64,000 nt of DNA, from contig NZ_WBIS01000001.1 in NCBI RefSeq assembly GCF_009749465.1, forward strand, positions 868,001 to 932,000, in the 5' to 3' direction. This document shows, in pieces, positions 45,687 to 55,171 of this stretch. The notes beneath the pieces were generated by a model that was not told the DNA's origin, made no database searches, and saw nothing but the letters and a program-made list of their open reading frames with translations. Positions within the stretch are counted from its first letter, which is position 1; the number at the start of each line of letters is the position of its first letter. Both the position numbers and the translations under genes were made by a program. Source of the stretch: Agromyces terreus (GTDB lineage: Bacteria; Actinomycetota; Actinomycetes; Actinomycetales; Microbacteriaceae).

Positions 45687-46682
45687 TCAGGCGTCGCGCG
45701 GCCGCCTCGGGTCCTCGCGTGGCCCTTCGCCGCGGGGCGGCGTGCCGGGCCCGCCCGGGCCCTCTGGTCCGTCGCCGCGGCGACGCAGGTACCGCTCGAA
45801 CTCCTGCGCGATCGCCTCGCCGCTGGCCTCGGGGGCGTCGACCGCGTCGCGCGCCTGCTCGAGCTGGGTGATGTAGCCGGCCATGTCCTCGTCGTCGGCG
45901 GCGAGGGCGTCCACGCCCGACTCCCACGTCTTCGCCTCCTCCTCGAGGGTTCCGCGGGGGATGCTGAGCCCGGTGAGCTCCTCGATCTTGCCGAGGAGCG
46001 CGAGCACCGCCTTGGGGGAGGGCGCGTTGTGCACGTAGTGCGGTACCGACGCCCAGAGCGAGACCGTGGGGATGCCGGCGCGCTCGGCCTGGTCGGCGAT
46101 GATGCTGAGGATGCCGACGGGGCCCTCGTAGCTCGAACGCTCGAGCGAGAGCCGATCGCGCACCTCCTTGTTCTCGCTCGAGGCGAAGACCGAGAGCGGA
46201 CGCGTGTGCGGGGCGTCGGCGAGCATCGCGCCGAGCAGGATCACGCCCTCGATGTCGGCGGCGAGGGCCTGGTCGACGAGTTCGGCCGCGAAGCCCTTCC
46301 AGCTGCGTGCCGGCTCCGCGCCGAGCAGCACGTGGAGCGTCTCGGCGCCTGGGCCGGTCACCCGCTCGGAGTCCTCGTCGTCCGCATCGGCCGCCGGGAG
46401 ATCGGCCACCGGGCCGAAGGCGGCCGGTGCCGCGCCCCCCGGCCCGAACAGCGCCGCGCCCGGCCACTCGATGCGGCGCGTTCCGTCGTCGCCCTGCACC
46501 ACCGTCGGCCGGGTGAACTGGTAGTCGAAGTAGAGTTCGGGGTCGACCGCGGCGATCTCGACGAGCGCGAGCCGTTCGGAGAGCAGCTTCGCCGCGCCGG
46601 TCGCCGCCTCGCCGGCGTCGTTCCACCCCTCGAACGCGACCACGAGCAGTCGTCCACCCTCGAATCCGGCCGCCTGGTCCAC
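45687..46682 (-). CDS. PAC2 (proteasome assembly chaperone)-family protein
   Basis: 331 residues. VVAFEGWNDAGEAATGAAKLL and IEWPGAALFGPGGA at the N-terminus, and VILLGAMLADAPHTRP with VPHYVHNAPSPKAVLALL later are typical of the bacterial PAC2 family. The last 70 residues are acidic then Pro/Gly/Arg-rich. Function in bacteria is not established despite the name. GTG 46682 follows GGAGAG on the minus strand. It diverges from the HAD phosphatase. Confidence 0.82.
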   Translation of the reverse strand: MDQAAGFEGGRLLVVAFEGWNDAGEAATGAAKLLSERLALVEIAAVDPELYFDYQFTRPTVVQGDDGTRRIEWPGAALFGPGGAAPAAFGPVADLPAADADDEDSERVTGPGAETLHVLLGAEPARSWKGFAAELVDQALAADIEGVILLGAMLADAPHTRPLSVFASSENKEVRDRLSLERSSYEGPVGILSIIADQAERAGIPTVSLWASVPHYVHNAPSPKAVLALLGKIEELTGLSIPRGTLEEEAKTWESGVDALAADDEDMAGYITQLEQARDAVDAPEASGEAIAQEFERYLRRRGDGPEGPGGPGTPPRGEGPREDPRRPRDA

Positions 46683-46743
46683 GCGTGTCGCCCCACTCTC
46701 CGCCCGGCGGAGACCGGGTCGATTCCAGAATAGGCCGTGCCCG

Positions 46744-46749
46744 TAGACT
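46744..46749 (+). promoter_or_regulatory. -10 element for the HAD-trmI pair
   Basis: TAGACT lies eight bases before GTG 46758, consistent with a leaderless transcript. Confidence 0.55.
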
Positions 46750-46757
46750 TGACGGTT

Positions 46758-47432
46758 GTGACCACACGACTCCCCGCCGCCGTCCTCTGGGACATGGACG
46801 GCACCCTCGTCGACACCGAACCGTACTGGATGGCCGCCGAAGAGGAGCTCGTCGGGTCGTTCGGCGGCACCTGGACCCACGACGACGCCCTGCAGCTCGT
46901 CGGCAGCGGCCTCTGGGAGTCCGCGGCCGTGTTCCAGCAGCACGGCGTCGACCTCGACGCCGACACCATCGTCGCTCGGCTCACCGAGCGCGTGCAGCAG
47001 CAGTTGAACGAGTTCGGCGTCCCGTGGCGGCCGGGCGCCCGCGAGCTCCTCGAGGCGCTGCGCGAGGCATCCGTGCCCATGGCCCTCGTGACCATGTCGA
47101 TCCGGTCGATGGCCGACGACGTCATCCGGCAGATCCCGTTCGCCGCGTTCGACGCGATCGTGACGGGCGATTCCGTCGAGAACGCGAAGCCGCACCCCGA
47201 GCCCTACCTCCTCGCCGCAGCGCTGCTCGGCGTCGACATCGTCGACTGCGTCGCCTTCGAGGACTCGCCGACGGGCGTCGCCTCGGCGGCGGCCTCGGGA
47301 GCCGTCACCGTGGGCGTCCCGAACATCCTCTCGCTCGACGACGCACCGGCCACGGTGCTCTGGTCGGGTCTCGAAGGGCGGTCCGCGGCGGATGTCGCGG
47401 CACTGACCGATCTCCGAAAGGCAAGCGCATGA
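46758..47432 (+). CDS. HAD-superfamily sugar-phosphatase-like hydrolase
   Basis: 224 residues. DMDGTLVDTEPYW holds the nucleophile and acid Asp, VTMSIRS motif II, KPHPEPYLLAA the Lys, and FEDSPTG motif IV; a helical cap domain lies between residues 15 and 90. The beta-phosphoglucomutase/phosphatase subfamily is likely; the substrate is unknown. GTG 46758 is preferred over upstream GTG 46737 because of the TAGACT -10 just before it. Its stop overlaps trmI (ATGA). Confidence 0.88.
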   Translation: MTTRLPAAVLWDMDGTLVDTEPYWMAAEEELVGSFGGTWTHDDALQLVGSGLWESAAVFQQHGVDLDADTIVARLTERVQQQLNEFGVPWRPGARELLEALREASVPMALVTMSIRSMADDVIRQIPFAAFDAIVTGDSVENAKPHPEPYLLAAALLGVDIVDCVAFEDSPTGVASAAASGAVTVGVPNILSLDDAPATVLWSGLEGRSAADVAALTDLRKASA

Positions 47433-48475
47433 CCGAGCAGAGCCGGGGCGAGCGCAGCGGCCCCTTCCTCGTCGGCGATCGCGTGCAGCTGACCGGCCCC
47501 AAGGGCCGCATGCACACGATCACCCTCGAACCGGGCAAGATGTTCCACTCCCACAAGGGCCTCCTCGCCCATGACGACCTCATCGGCCGGCCCGACGGCT
47601 CGGTCGTGAAGAACCAGGTCGGCATCGAGTACCTCGCCCTCCGGCCGCTGCTGAGCGACTTCGTGATGTCGATGCCGCGCGGCGCGGCGATCGTCTACCC
47701 GAAGGACGCGGCGCAGATCCTCGCGCAGGCCGACATCTTCCCCGGGGCGAGCGTCGTCGAGGCCGGCGTCGGCTCCGGCGCGCTCTCGCTCTGGCTGCTC
47801 CGCGCGATCGGCCCCGCGGGCCGGCTCATGTCCTTCGAGCGTCGCGAGGACTTCGCGAGCGTCGCGCGCGACAACGTGGCGACCTTCCACGGCGCCGACC
47901 CCGAGAACTGGTCGATCACGCTCGGCGATCTCGCCGAGACGTTGCCCGAAGTCGCGCCCGAGGCATCCGTCGACCGTGTGGTGCTCGACATGCTCGCCCC
48001 GTGGGAGTGCCTCGAATCGGTCGGCGTCGCGCTGAAGCCGGGCGGGGTGCTGCTCTGCTACATCGCCACGGTCACGCAGCTCTCGCGCGTCGCCGAGGCG
48101 ATCCGGGCGACGGGGGAGTACACCGAGCCGCAGTCCTCCGAGACGATGGTGCGCGGCTGGCACGTGCAGGGCCTCGCGGTGCGCCCCGACCACCGCATGA
48201 TCGCCCACACCGGGTTCCTGCTCACGGCGCGCAGGCTCGCGCCCGACACGATCCTGCCCGAGCTCAAGCGACGCCCGTCGAAGACGGAGTTCAGCGACGA
48301 GGACGTCGAGGCGTGGACGCCCGGCGCCCTCGGCGAACGCCAGGTCAGCGACAAGGCGCTGCGCAGACGGGTCAGGGCAGCGGATGCCGCGGCCACGCGC
48401 TCGCGCGACGGCGGCGCCGATGCCGGCGACCCCTCCGGGGAGAGCCCTGCCGAACCCTCGGGCGAAGCCGAGTAG
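47429..48475 (+). CDS. trmI: tRNA (adenine-N1)-methyltransferase TrmI
   Basis: 348 residues. An N-terminal beta domain (RVQLTGPKGRMHTITLEPGK) is followed by the SAM site VVEAGVGSGALSLWLLR, the conserved SFERREDFASVARDN, and VVLDMLAPWE. It makes m1A58 in the tRNA T-loop as a tetramer. The C-terminal 60 residues are a disordered acidic tail. In actinobacteria trmI normally borders the Pup-proteasome genes; here it is followed by an FKBP lipoprotein instead. Confidence 0.92.
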   Translation: MTEQSRGERSGPFLVGDRVQLTGPKGRMHTITLEPGKMFHSHKGLLAHDDLIGRPDGSVVKNQVGIEYLALRPLLSDFVMSMPRGAAIVYPKDAAQILAQADIFPGASVVEAGVGSGALSLWLLRAIGPAGRLMSFERREDFASVARDNVATFHGADPENWSITLGDLAETLPEVAPEASVDRVVLDMLAPWECLESVGVALKPGGVLLCYIATVTQLSRVAEAIRATGEYTEPQSSETMVRGWHVQGLAVRPDHRMIAHTGFLLTARRLAPDTILPELKRRPSKTEFSDEDVEAWTPGALGERQVSDKALRRRVRAADAAATRSRDGGADAGDPSGESPAEPSGEAE

Positions 48476-48535
48476 GCTTCTCCCGTCCCGAAAGCGACCC
48501 CCTCCCCAACGCGTCCCACGAAGAATCGAGGATCA

Positions 48536-49465
48536 GTGCGCTCGTCTCTCGCGCTCATCGCCACGGCCGGCCTCGTCGCCGTCGCCCTCACCGGCTGCGC
48601 CACGGCGCCCGCCCCCGAGGCCGCACCCGGCAACTCGTCCGAGGCGATCACCGTCACCGGCAAGCTCGGCTCCGAGCCGAAGGTCTCGTTCCCGACGCCG
48701 CTCGAACCCGCCGAGACGCAGTGCACCGAGATCATCGCGGGCAGCGGCCCGCTGCTCGAAGAGGGGCAGCTCGCGCTCGTCGGCTTCGCGGTCTACAACG
48801 GCGTCACGGGTGATCAGATCGCCGCCCAGGGGTTCGACGAGGCCGTTCCGCTCGCGACGAACAACCAGCCGATGGTCGGCTTCACCAAGGCGCTGACGTG
48901 CGCGCGCGAGGGTTCCCGGGTCGCCGTGGTCGTCCCTCCGAAAGACGGGTTCGGCCCGAACGGCAACGCCTCGCTCCAGGTCGAGCCGACCGACAGCCTC
49001 GTCGTCGTGATGGACGTCGAGCGCGCCTTCCCGGCTCGCGCCGACGGCACGACGCAGCTCACGCGCGACGGGTTCCCGGCCGTGGTGCTCGCGCCCGACG
49101 GCCGCCCGGGCATCACCGTTCCGCAGATCGACCCGCCGAAGTCGCTCCAGCAGGAGACCCTGCTCGCGGGTTCGGGGCAGGTCGTCGAAGACGGCGACAC
49201 CGTCGTCGTCAACTACACGGGCGTCCTCTGGGATGACGGCACGGTGTTCGACTCGAGCTGGGAGAACGGCGCACCCGTCACGTTCACGGTCGGCGCGGAC
49301 GCGCAGGTGATCCCGGGCTTCTCGAAGGCGATCGTCGGCCAGAAGGTCGGCTCGCAGGTCGCCGTGATCATCCCGCCGTCCGAGGGATACGGCGATCAGG
49401 GCAACGCCCAGGTGCCCGCGAACTCGACGCTCTTCTTCGTCGTCGACATCCTGGGCGTGATCTGA
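48536..49465 (+). CDS. FKBP-type peptidyl-prolyl isomerase lipoprotein
   Basis: 309 residues. Signal peptide with lipobox VALTGC, lipidated Cys at about residue 21. Two FKBP-like domains: a degenerate first one (residues 60-165) and a canonical second one with VVVNYTGVLWDDGTVFDSSW, VIPGFSKAIVGQKVGSQVAV and IPPSEGYGDQG. It should assist folding of exported proteins. TAGGCT at 48473 is a likely -10, and GAGGA precedes the GTG 48536. Confidence 0.9.
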   Translation: MRSSLALIATAGLVAVALTGCATAPAPEAAPGNSSEAITVTGKLGSEPKVSFPTPLEPAETQCTEIIAGSGPLLEEGQLALVGFAVYNGVTGDQIAAQGFDEAVPLATNNQPMVGFTKALTCAREGSRVAVVVPPKDGFGPNGNASLQVEPTDSLVVVMDVERAFPARADGTTQLTRDGFPAVVLAPDGRPGITVPQIDPPKSLQQETLLAGSGQVVEDGDTVVVNYTGVLWDDGTVFDSSWENGAPVTFTVGADAQVIPGFSKAIVGQKVGSQVAVIIPPSEGYGDQGNAQVPANSTLFFVVDILGVI

Positions 49466-49476
49466 TCACGCTCGTT

Positions 49477-49502
49477 CGCGCGGCCGGGCGACCGGCCGCG
49501 CG
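49477..49502. terminator. Hairpin terminator after the FKBP gene
   Basis: CGCGCGGCCGG at 49477-49487 pairs perfectly with 49492-49502 around GCGA. It separates the FKBP gene from the leaderless pafB promoter at 49511. Confidence 0.65.
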
Positions 49503-49510
49503 GTCGTCGG

Positions 49511-49516
49511 TAAGAT
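49511..49516 (+). promoter_or_regulatory. -10 element for pafB
   Basis: TAAGAT lies seven bases before GTG 49524, consistent with a leaderless transcript for the pafBC unit. Confidence 0.6.
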
Positions 49517-49523
49517 CGCACCT

Positions 49524-50549
49524 GTGACCGGTTCCCGAGCAAAGCCAGACCTGAAGATCCCGGTCGAGGACCGCCTGTTCTCGCTCGTGCTCGCGCTGCT
49601 CGCCACCGAGACCGGGCTGCTCAAGGCCGAGATCCTCTCGACCGTGCGCGGGTATGCCGAGCGCTACGAGAAGCACGGCACGAACGCCAATCTCGAGCGT
49701 CAGTTCGAGCGCGACAAAGACGAGATCCGCGAGCTCGGCATCCCGCTCGAGACGGTCGAGTCGCCCGACCGCCCCGGCGACAATCAGGCGCTTCGATACC
49801 GCATCCCCAAGGGCCAGTACGATCTGCCCGACGAGGTGCGCTTCACACCCGACGAGCTCGCCCTCCTCGCACTCGCCGGCGAGGTCTGGCGTGGCGCCTC
49901 CCTCTCCGAGGACTCGCGCCGCGCACTCACGAAGATCCGCGGCCTCGGCATCGAGCCCCGCGAGCCGGTCATCGGGTACGCGCCGAGGCTCCGGGTGCGC
50001 GACGCTGCGTTCGAACCGCTGCGCGTCGCGCTCGACCGGCGTCAGCAGGTGCGGTTCCAGTACCTGAAGCCGGGGGAGTTGGCGCCCCGCCGACGACGCG
50101 TCGAGCCGTACGCGGTCGTGCTCCACGAGGGGCGCTGGCACCTGCACGGACTCGACGTCGACGCCGAGGGTCTCCGAACATTCCTGCTCTCCCGCATCGT
50201 CGGGCAGGTCGAGATCAGCTCCCAGACCTTCGACGCGGCCCCCGAGGGCATCCAGGACCGCATCCTCGCCGAACTCGACGAACTCCGCCTGAGCAACGCC
50301 GCCGATCTCGCCGTCACGGCAGGCAGCGACGCCGAGGTCCGCCTCGGCAAGCGTGCCGTGCGCGGCGACGAGGACGCCGGCGTCATCCGCCTGCATTTCA
50401 CGGACGTCGCCGCGTTCGCCGACGAACTCGCCGCATTCGGCCCCGAGGTCCGCGTGCTCGCTCCCGAGTCCCTGCGCACCGCGGTGCGGGATCGCCTCCG
50501 CATCGTCGCCGAGGCGCACGCCGCCGCCGAGTCGGAGGAGATCCGATGA
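49524..50549 (+). CDS. pafB: WYL-domain transcription factor PafB
   Basis: 341 residues. An N-terminal winged helix-turn-helix (EDRLFSLVLALLATETGLLKAEILSTV) is followed by a WYL domain (FQYLKPGELAPRRRRVEPYAVVLHEGRWHLHGLD) and a WCX-type C-terminus. PafB and PafC act together and, in mycobacteria, activate the RecA/LexA-independent DNA damage response. The ATGA overlap with pafC fixes the pair. The gene is named for a proteasome accessory role that is not its function. Confidence 0.92.
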   Translation: MTGSRAKPDLKIPVEDRLFSLVLALLATETGLLKAEILSTVRGYAERYEKHGTNANLERQFERDKDEIRELGIPLETVESPDRPGDNQALRYRIPKGQYDLPDEVRFTPDELALLALAGEVWRGASLSEDSRRALTKIRGLGIEPREPVIGYAPRLRVRDAAFEPLRVALDRRQQVRFQYLKPGELAPRRRRVEPYAVVLHEGRWHLHGLDVDAEGLRTFLLSRIVGQVEISSQTFDAAPEGIQDRILAELDELRLSNAADLAVTAGSDAEVRLGKRAVRGDEDAGVIRLHFTDVAAFADELAAFGPEVRVLAPESLRTAVRDRLRIVAEAHAAAESEEIR

Positions 50550-51535
50550 CCCCCAGACGTCAGGCCCTCCGGGCACCGGACAAGCTCGTCTTCCTGCTCT
50601 CGCTCGTGCCGTACCTCATCGAGCAGCAGGTGATCGGCGTCGACGAGGCGGCCGCGCACTTCGGCGTGCCCGAGGAGCAGATCCGCGAGGCCGTCCGGTT
50701 GATCGCCATGTCGGGGCTGCCCGGCGACACCGGCACGTACCAGTCCAACGACCTCTTCGACATCGACTGGGACGCCTTCGAAGACGGCGACGAGATCGTC
50801 ATCGTGCACCACGTGGCCATCGACGAGGCGCCGCGTCTCGCCGCGCGCGAGGCGGCCGCGCTCATCGCGGGGCTGCAGTACCTCGCCGCGCTGCCCGAGA
50901 ACGCCGACAGCACCGCCCTCGCGTCGCTCATGGAGAAGCTGCGCGCCGGAGCCTCGGCGACCCCCTCGGGGCTCGCCATCGCCGAACCCGCCGCAGACGC
51001 CTCCCTCACCTCGATCCGTGCGGCGATCACCGGCGGTCGGCAGCTCGAGTTCGACTACCTGAACGCCCTCGGCGAGGGCGGGCGCCGGCGGGCCGATCCG
51101 CTGCGCATCCTCTCCCAAGACGCCGACTGGTACCTGCAGGCCTTCTGCCACACGCGCGACGACGTGCGCAACTTCCGGGTCGATCGCATGAGCGCGCTCG
51201 TCGTGACCGACGAGCCGGTGGCAGACCACACCGGCCTCGAGGTGCCAGAGACGCTCTTCCAGGGTTCGTCCTCCGACCTCGATGTGGTGGTCGACGTCGC
51301 GGCCGAGGCCCTGCCGCTGCTCGCCGACTACCTCGCCGATTCCAGCACGGCGCAGATCGGCGACCGACTGCGGGTCACGCTGCGGCTGGCCCACGTCCAT
51401 GGACTCAAGCGGCTCGTCGCCGGGCTGCCCGGGCTCGTCACCGTGGTCGCCCCGGCCGAGGCCCGCACGGCCGTCGCCGACTGGGCGTCGGCCGGGCTTC
51501 GGGGCTACGAGGAGACATCCGTCCCCGAGGGGTGA
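50546..51535 (+). CDS. pafC: WYL-domain transcription factor PafC
   Basis: 329 residues. N-terminal helix-turn-helix (RAPDKLVFLLSLVPYLIEQQVIGVDEAAAHFGV), WYL core (LEFDYLNALGEGGRRRADPLRILSQDADWYLQAFCHTRDD) and C-terminal WCX region. Partner of PafB; heterodimer expected. Together they would couple DNA-strand signals to repair genes such as those in the SOS operon of this window. It is followed by tatA across a 60-base gap with its own TAGACT. Confidence 0.92.
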   Translation: MTPRRQALRAPDKLVFLLSLVPYLIEQQVIGVDEAAAHFGVPEEQIREAVRLIAMSGLPGDTGTYQSNDLFDIDWDAFEDGDEIVIVHHVAIDEAPRLAAREAAALIAGLQYLAALPENADSTALASLMEKLRAGASATPSGLAIAEPAADASLTSIRAAITGGRQLEFDYLNALGEGGRRRADPLRILSQDADWYLQAFCHTRDDVRNFRVDRMSALVVTDEPVADHTGLEVPETLFQGSSSDLDVVVDVAAEALPLLADYLADSSTAQIGDRLRVTLRLAHVHGLKRLVAGLPGLVTVVAPAEARTAVADWASAGLRGYEETSVPEG

Positions 51536-51595
51536 GGCGAGGCAGGCGCGAGCGGGTAGACTCGCACGCACATCCCCGTCAGAATTGGACGCCGC

Positions 51596-51850
51596 ATGTT
51601 CGCAAACCTCACCGGATGGCACTTCCTGATCATCCTGGTCATCATCCTGCTGCTCTTCGGCGCGCCCAAGCTCCCGGCGCTCGCGCGGAGCCTCGGGCAG
51701 TCGATGAAGATCCTCAAGTCCGAGGTGCGCGACCCCGAAGCCGATGCCAAGGACGGCACGGCCGGTTCCGCCGGCGACGACGCCGCGAGCACCCCGCCCG
51801 CCGCCACGGCCGACGGCACGAAGAAGCCCGATTCCTCCTCGGGCGCCTGA
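51596..51850 (+). CDS. tatA: Twin-arginine translocase subunit TatA
   Basis: 84 residues. One N-terminal transmembrane helix (WHFLIILVIILLLFG), the conserved FGAPKLP hinge, and an amphipathic helix LARSLGQSMKILKSEV; the tail is acidic and Ser/Ala-rich. It forms the Tat channel with TatC for folded proteins. TAGACT at 51557-51562 is a probable -10, giving a leader of about 25 bases. Four bases separate it from tatC. Confidence 0.95.
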   Translation: MFANLTGWHFLIILVIILLLFGAPKLPALARSLGQSMKILKSEVRDPEADAKDGTAGSAGDDAASTPPAATADGTKKPDSSSGA

Positions 51851-51854
51851 CCCC

Positions 51855-52673
51855 ATGTCCGCGACGACGGCTCGCGGAGAGAAGAACCGCGAGCGGCGCA
51901 TGTCGCTCGGCGCGCATCTGATCGAGCTCCGCAAGCGTCTCTTCATCGCGGCGATCGCGATCGTGGTCGGCGGCATCATCGGCTGGGTGCTGACCGACCT
52001 CTTCGTCTGGGACGCGATCCAAGAACCCGTCCTGCGCGTCGCCGAGGCGCAGGGTCACGGGCCCGAGGGCGCGCCCGGGGGAACGAGCATCGTCTTCCCG
52101 ACCATCTCGAGCGCCTTCGACCTGCGACTGCAGTTGGCCTTCACGATCGGCCTCGTCATCTCCAGCCCGGTGTGGCTCTACCAGATCTTCGCGTTCCTGG
52201 TTCCCGGCCTCAACACCCGGGAGCGGCGGTTCACCCTGGGCTTCTTCGCCTCCGCGATCCCGCTGTTCCTCGCCGGCTGCGCCGCCGGATGGTTCGTGCT
52301 GCCGAACATCGTCCGCCTCATGACGAGCTTCGTGCCCGAGGGCGGCGAGAGCCTGCTGACGGCCAAGGAGTACCTCGACTTCGTGCAGAAGCTCGTCATC
52401 GCGATCGGCATCGCGTTCGTGCTGCCCGTGTTCATCGTGCTCCTGAACTTCGCCGGCGTCATCAGCGCCGCGTCGATCATCAAGTCGTGGCGCGTCGCGA
52501 TCCTCGTGATCGTGCTCTTCACGGCCATCGCGACGCCGTCCGCCGACATCGTGTCCATGTTCATGCTCGCGATCCCCATGATCGGGCTCTACTTCCTGGC
52601 CTGGTTCATCGCGCATCTGCACGATCGCCGTGTCGAACGTCGAAACCGCGAGGAGTTCGACCCGGCTGTCTAG
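51855..52673 (+). CDS. tatC: Twin-arginine translocase subunit TatC
   Basis: 272 residues, six transmembrane helices. MSLGAHLIELRKRLF is the TatC signal-recognition motif, and SPVWLYQIFAFLVPGLNTRERR and IATPSADIVSMFMLAIPMIGLYF are conserved. It recognises the twin-arginine signal. No tatB is adjacent, as in many actinobacteria. The stop TAG is part of the TAGGCT -10 of the next gene. Confidence 0.95.
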   Translation: MSATTARGEKNRERRMSLGAHLIELRKRLFIAAIAIVVGGIIGWVLTDLFVWDAIQEPVLRVAEAQGHGPEGAPGGTSIVFPTISSAFDLRLQLAFTIGLVISSPVWLYQIFAFLVPGLNTRERRFTLGFFASAIPLFLAGCAAGWFVLPNIVRLMTSFVPEGGESLLTAKEYLDFVQKLVIAIGIAFVLPVFIVLLNFAGVISAASIIKSWRVAILVIVLFTAIATPSADIVSMFMLAIPMIGLYFLAWFIAHLHDRRVERRNREEFDPAV

Positions 52674-52676
52674 GCT
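52671..52676 (+). promoter_or_regulatory. -10 element for helY
   Basis: TAGGCT overlaps the tatC stop codon and lies six bases before GTG 52683. Confidence 0.5.
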
Positions 52677-52682
52677 GAAGGG

Positions 52683-55115
52683 GTGATGAGCCTCTCGCCG
52701 GCCGAACGGTACGCCCTGTCGCGCGAGCAGCGCCGACGCCCAAGACTGCAGGACTTCGCCGCCGCGCAGCGCTTCGACCTCGACCCCTTCCAACGTGCCG
52801 CGTGCGCGGCGCTCGACGAGGGTCGCAGTGTGCTCGTCGCCGCCCCCACGGGCGCCGGCAAGACCGTGGTCGCCGAGTTCGCCGTCTACCTCGCGATGCA
52901 GGACCCGGGCGCGAAGGTGTTCTACACGACGCCGATCAAGGCCCTCTCGAACCAGAAGTACCAGGAGTTCGTCGAAGCGTGGGGCGCGTCCGAGGTCGGC
53001 CTGCTGACCGGCGACACGAACGTCAACTCGAACGCGCGCATCGTGGTCATGACGACCGAGGTGCTGCGCAACATGCTCTACGCCGAGTCACCCACCCTCG
53101 ACCGACTGGCCTACGTCGTCATGGACGAGGTGCACTACCTGGCCGACCGCTTCCGCGGCGCCGTGTGGGAGGAGGTCATCATCCACCTGCCCGAGGCGGT
53201 GCGGCTGGTCTCGCTCAGCGCGACGGTGTCCAACGCCGAGGAGTTCGGCGACTGGCTCCAGGCCGTGCGCGGCGACACCGACGTCATCGTCTCCGAGGAC
53301 CGCCCGGTGCCGCTCGAACAGCACGTGCTCGTCAAGGCGAAGCTCGTCGACCTGTTCGACTCCTCGGGGCAGGCGGCGACGAACCGGGTCAATCCCGAGC
53401 TCATGCAGCTCGCCCGTGCGGGCGGGCGCTCGATCTCCTCGCGCTCGGCTCGCGGTCGGCGCGGCGGCGACCGCGGACGCTACCACCAGGGCGGTCAGGG
53501 CACCGGCCGCATCGACCGCCCCGAGGTCGTGGATCTCCTGCACGGCAAGCACCTGCTCCCGGCCATCTTCTTCATCTTCTCGAGGGCGGGCTGCGACCAG
53601 GCCGTGCGCCAGGTGCTGCGCTCCGGCATCCGTCTGACCGAGACATCCGAACGCGACGAGATCCGCGGCATCGTGGAATCGCGCGTGCAGATGCTGCGCG
53701 ACGAGGACCTCGCGGTGCTCGGGTACTGGGACTGGCTCGAGGGGCTTCAACGCGGTGTCGCCGCCCACCACGCCGGCATGCTGCCCGCCTTCAAGGAGGT
53801 CGTCGAGGAGCTCTTCCAGAAGAAGCTCCTGAAGGTGGTCTTCGCGACCGAGACGCTCGCGCTGGGCGTCAACATGCCGGCGAGGTCCGTCGTGCTCGAG
53901 AAGCTCGAGAAGTTCAACGGCGAGGCGCGCGTTCCCATCACGCCGGGGGAGTACACCCAGCTCACCGGCCGTGCCGGGCGTCGCGGCATCGACGTCGAGG
54001 GCCACTCCGTCATCCAATGGGTCGACGGGCTCGATCCCGAGTCGGTCGCGGCGCTCGCATCGCGCCGAAGCTATCCGATGAACTCCAGCTTCAAGCCCAC
54101 CTACAACATGGCGGTGAATCTCGTCGACCAGTTCGGTCGCGAGCGCACGCGACAGGTGCTCGAGCTCTCGTTCGCACAGTTCCAGGCCGATCGCGCGGTC
54201 GTCGACCTGGCGCGCACCCTGCGCAAGCAGGAGGAGTCGATGTCGGGGTTCGAGCAGGCGATGCAGTGCCACCTCGGCGACTTCGCCGAGTACGCGGCCA
54301 TCCGTCGCCGCATCGGCGATCTCGAGCGGCAGACGTCCAAGGGCAACGCCACGCACGCCCAGCGCGAGCGCATGCAGCGAGATCTCGTCGCCGCGCGCAA
54401 GCAGATGCGCGCGCATCCATGCCACGGATGCACCGAACGCGAGCAGCACGCGAGATGGGCCGAACGCTGGTGGCGCCTGCACCGAGAGCACGAACAGCTC
54501 TCGCGACAGATCCGCAGTCGCACGGGTGCGATCGCCAAACGGTTCGACCGGGTGGCCGAGGTGCTCGAGATCCTCGGCTACTTCGAGCGCGGCGCCGACG
54601 GCTCGCTCGTGTCGAGCTCGGCAGGACGCATCCTGAAGCGAATCTACGGCGAACGCGATCTGCTCGTCGCCGAATGCCTGCGACACGCGCACTGGAACGG
54701 CCTCGACGCGCCGTCGGTGGCGGCGATGGCGGTCTCGCTCGTCTACGAACCGCGGCGCGACGACCGCGGCGAGCAGTTCCGGCTGCCGCGCGGACGCTTC
54801 CGCGACGCCTTCGACCGCACCACGGATGTCTGGGCGAACCTCGACGACCTCGAGCGCGATCACCGGCTCGCCGGCAGCGAGGTGCCGTCGCCCGCGCTGG
54901 CGACGGCGATGCACGCCTGGGCGAGCGGCGCCGGCCTCGGTGCGGTGCTCGGCGACACCGACCTCGCCGCCGGCGACTTCGTCCGGGTCGCGAAGCAGGT
55001 CGTCGACCTCCTCGACCAGATCTCGATCGTGGCCGACGCCGAGCTCGGCGCGACCGCACGTGCGGCGATCGACCAGGTGCGGCGCGGCGTCGTCGCCTAC
55101 GACGTCGCCGGTTGA
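52683..55115 (+). CDS. helY: Ski2/Mtr4-like DEAD/DEAH helicase (HelY)
   Basis: 810 residues. Walker A APTGAGKTVV near residue 57, DEVHYL box, SLSATVSNAEEFG, ETLALGVNMPARSVV and TGRAGRRGID. An Arg/Gly-rich insert (SARGRRGGDRGRYHQGG, about residue 250) lies between the RecA domains. A DSHCT-type C-terminus follows. Related to RNA helicases of the exosome; the role in actinobacteria is probably RNA processing or decay. Start is GTG 52683 or ATG 52686. Its place after tatC is the conserved actinobacterial order. Confidence 0.93.
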   Translation: MMSLSPAERYALSREQRRRPRLQDFAAAQRFDLDPFQRAACAALDEGRSVLVAAPTGAGKTVVAEFAVYLAMQDPGAKVFYTTPIKALSNQKYQEFVEAWGASEVGLLTGDTNVNSNARIVVMTTEVLRNMLYAESPTLDRLAYVVMDEVHYLADRFRGAVWEEVIIHLPEAVRLVSLSATVSNAEEFGDWLQAVRGDTDVIVSEDRPVPLEQHVLVKAKLVDLFDSSGQAATNRVNPELMQLARAGGRSISSRSARGRRGGDRGRYHQGGQGTGRIDRPEVVDLLHGKHLLPAIFFIFSRAGCDQAVRQVLRSGIRLTETSERDEIRGIVESRVQMLRDEDLAVLGYWDWLEGLQRGVAAHHAGMLPAFKEVVEELFQKKLLKVVFATETLALGVNMPARSVVLEKLEKFNGEARVPITPGEYTQLTGRAGRRGIDVEGHSVIQWVDGLDPESVAALASRRSYPMNSSFKPTYNMAVNLVDQFGRERTRQVLELSFAQFQADRAVVDLARTLRKQEESMSGFEQAMQCHLGDFAEYAAIRRRIGDLERQTSKGNATHAQRERMQRDLVAARKQMRAHPCHGCTEREQHARWAERWWRLHREHEQLSRQIRSRTGAIAKRFDRVAEVLEILGYFERGADGSLVSSSAGRILKRIYGERDLLVAECLRHAHWNGLDAPSVAAMAVSLVYEPRRDDRGEQFRLPRGRFRDAFDRTTDVWANLDDLERDHRLAGSEVPSPALATAMHAWASGAGLGAVLGDTDLAAGDFVRVAKQVVDLLDQISIVADAELGATARAAIDQVRRGVVAYDVAG

Positions 55116-55171
55116 CCGCGCCGGCCCGCCCCGGGGTTCGAGCGCGCTCCGGCGTCGCCTAGGCTGATCTG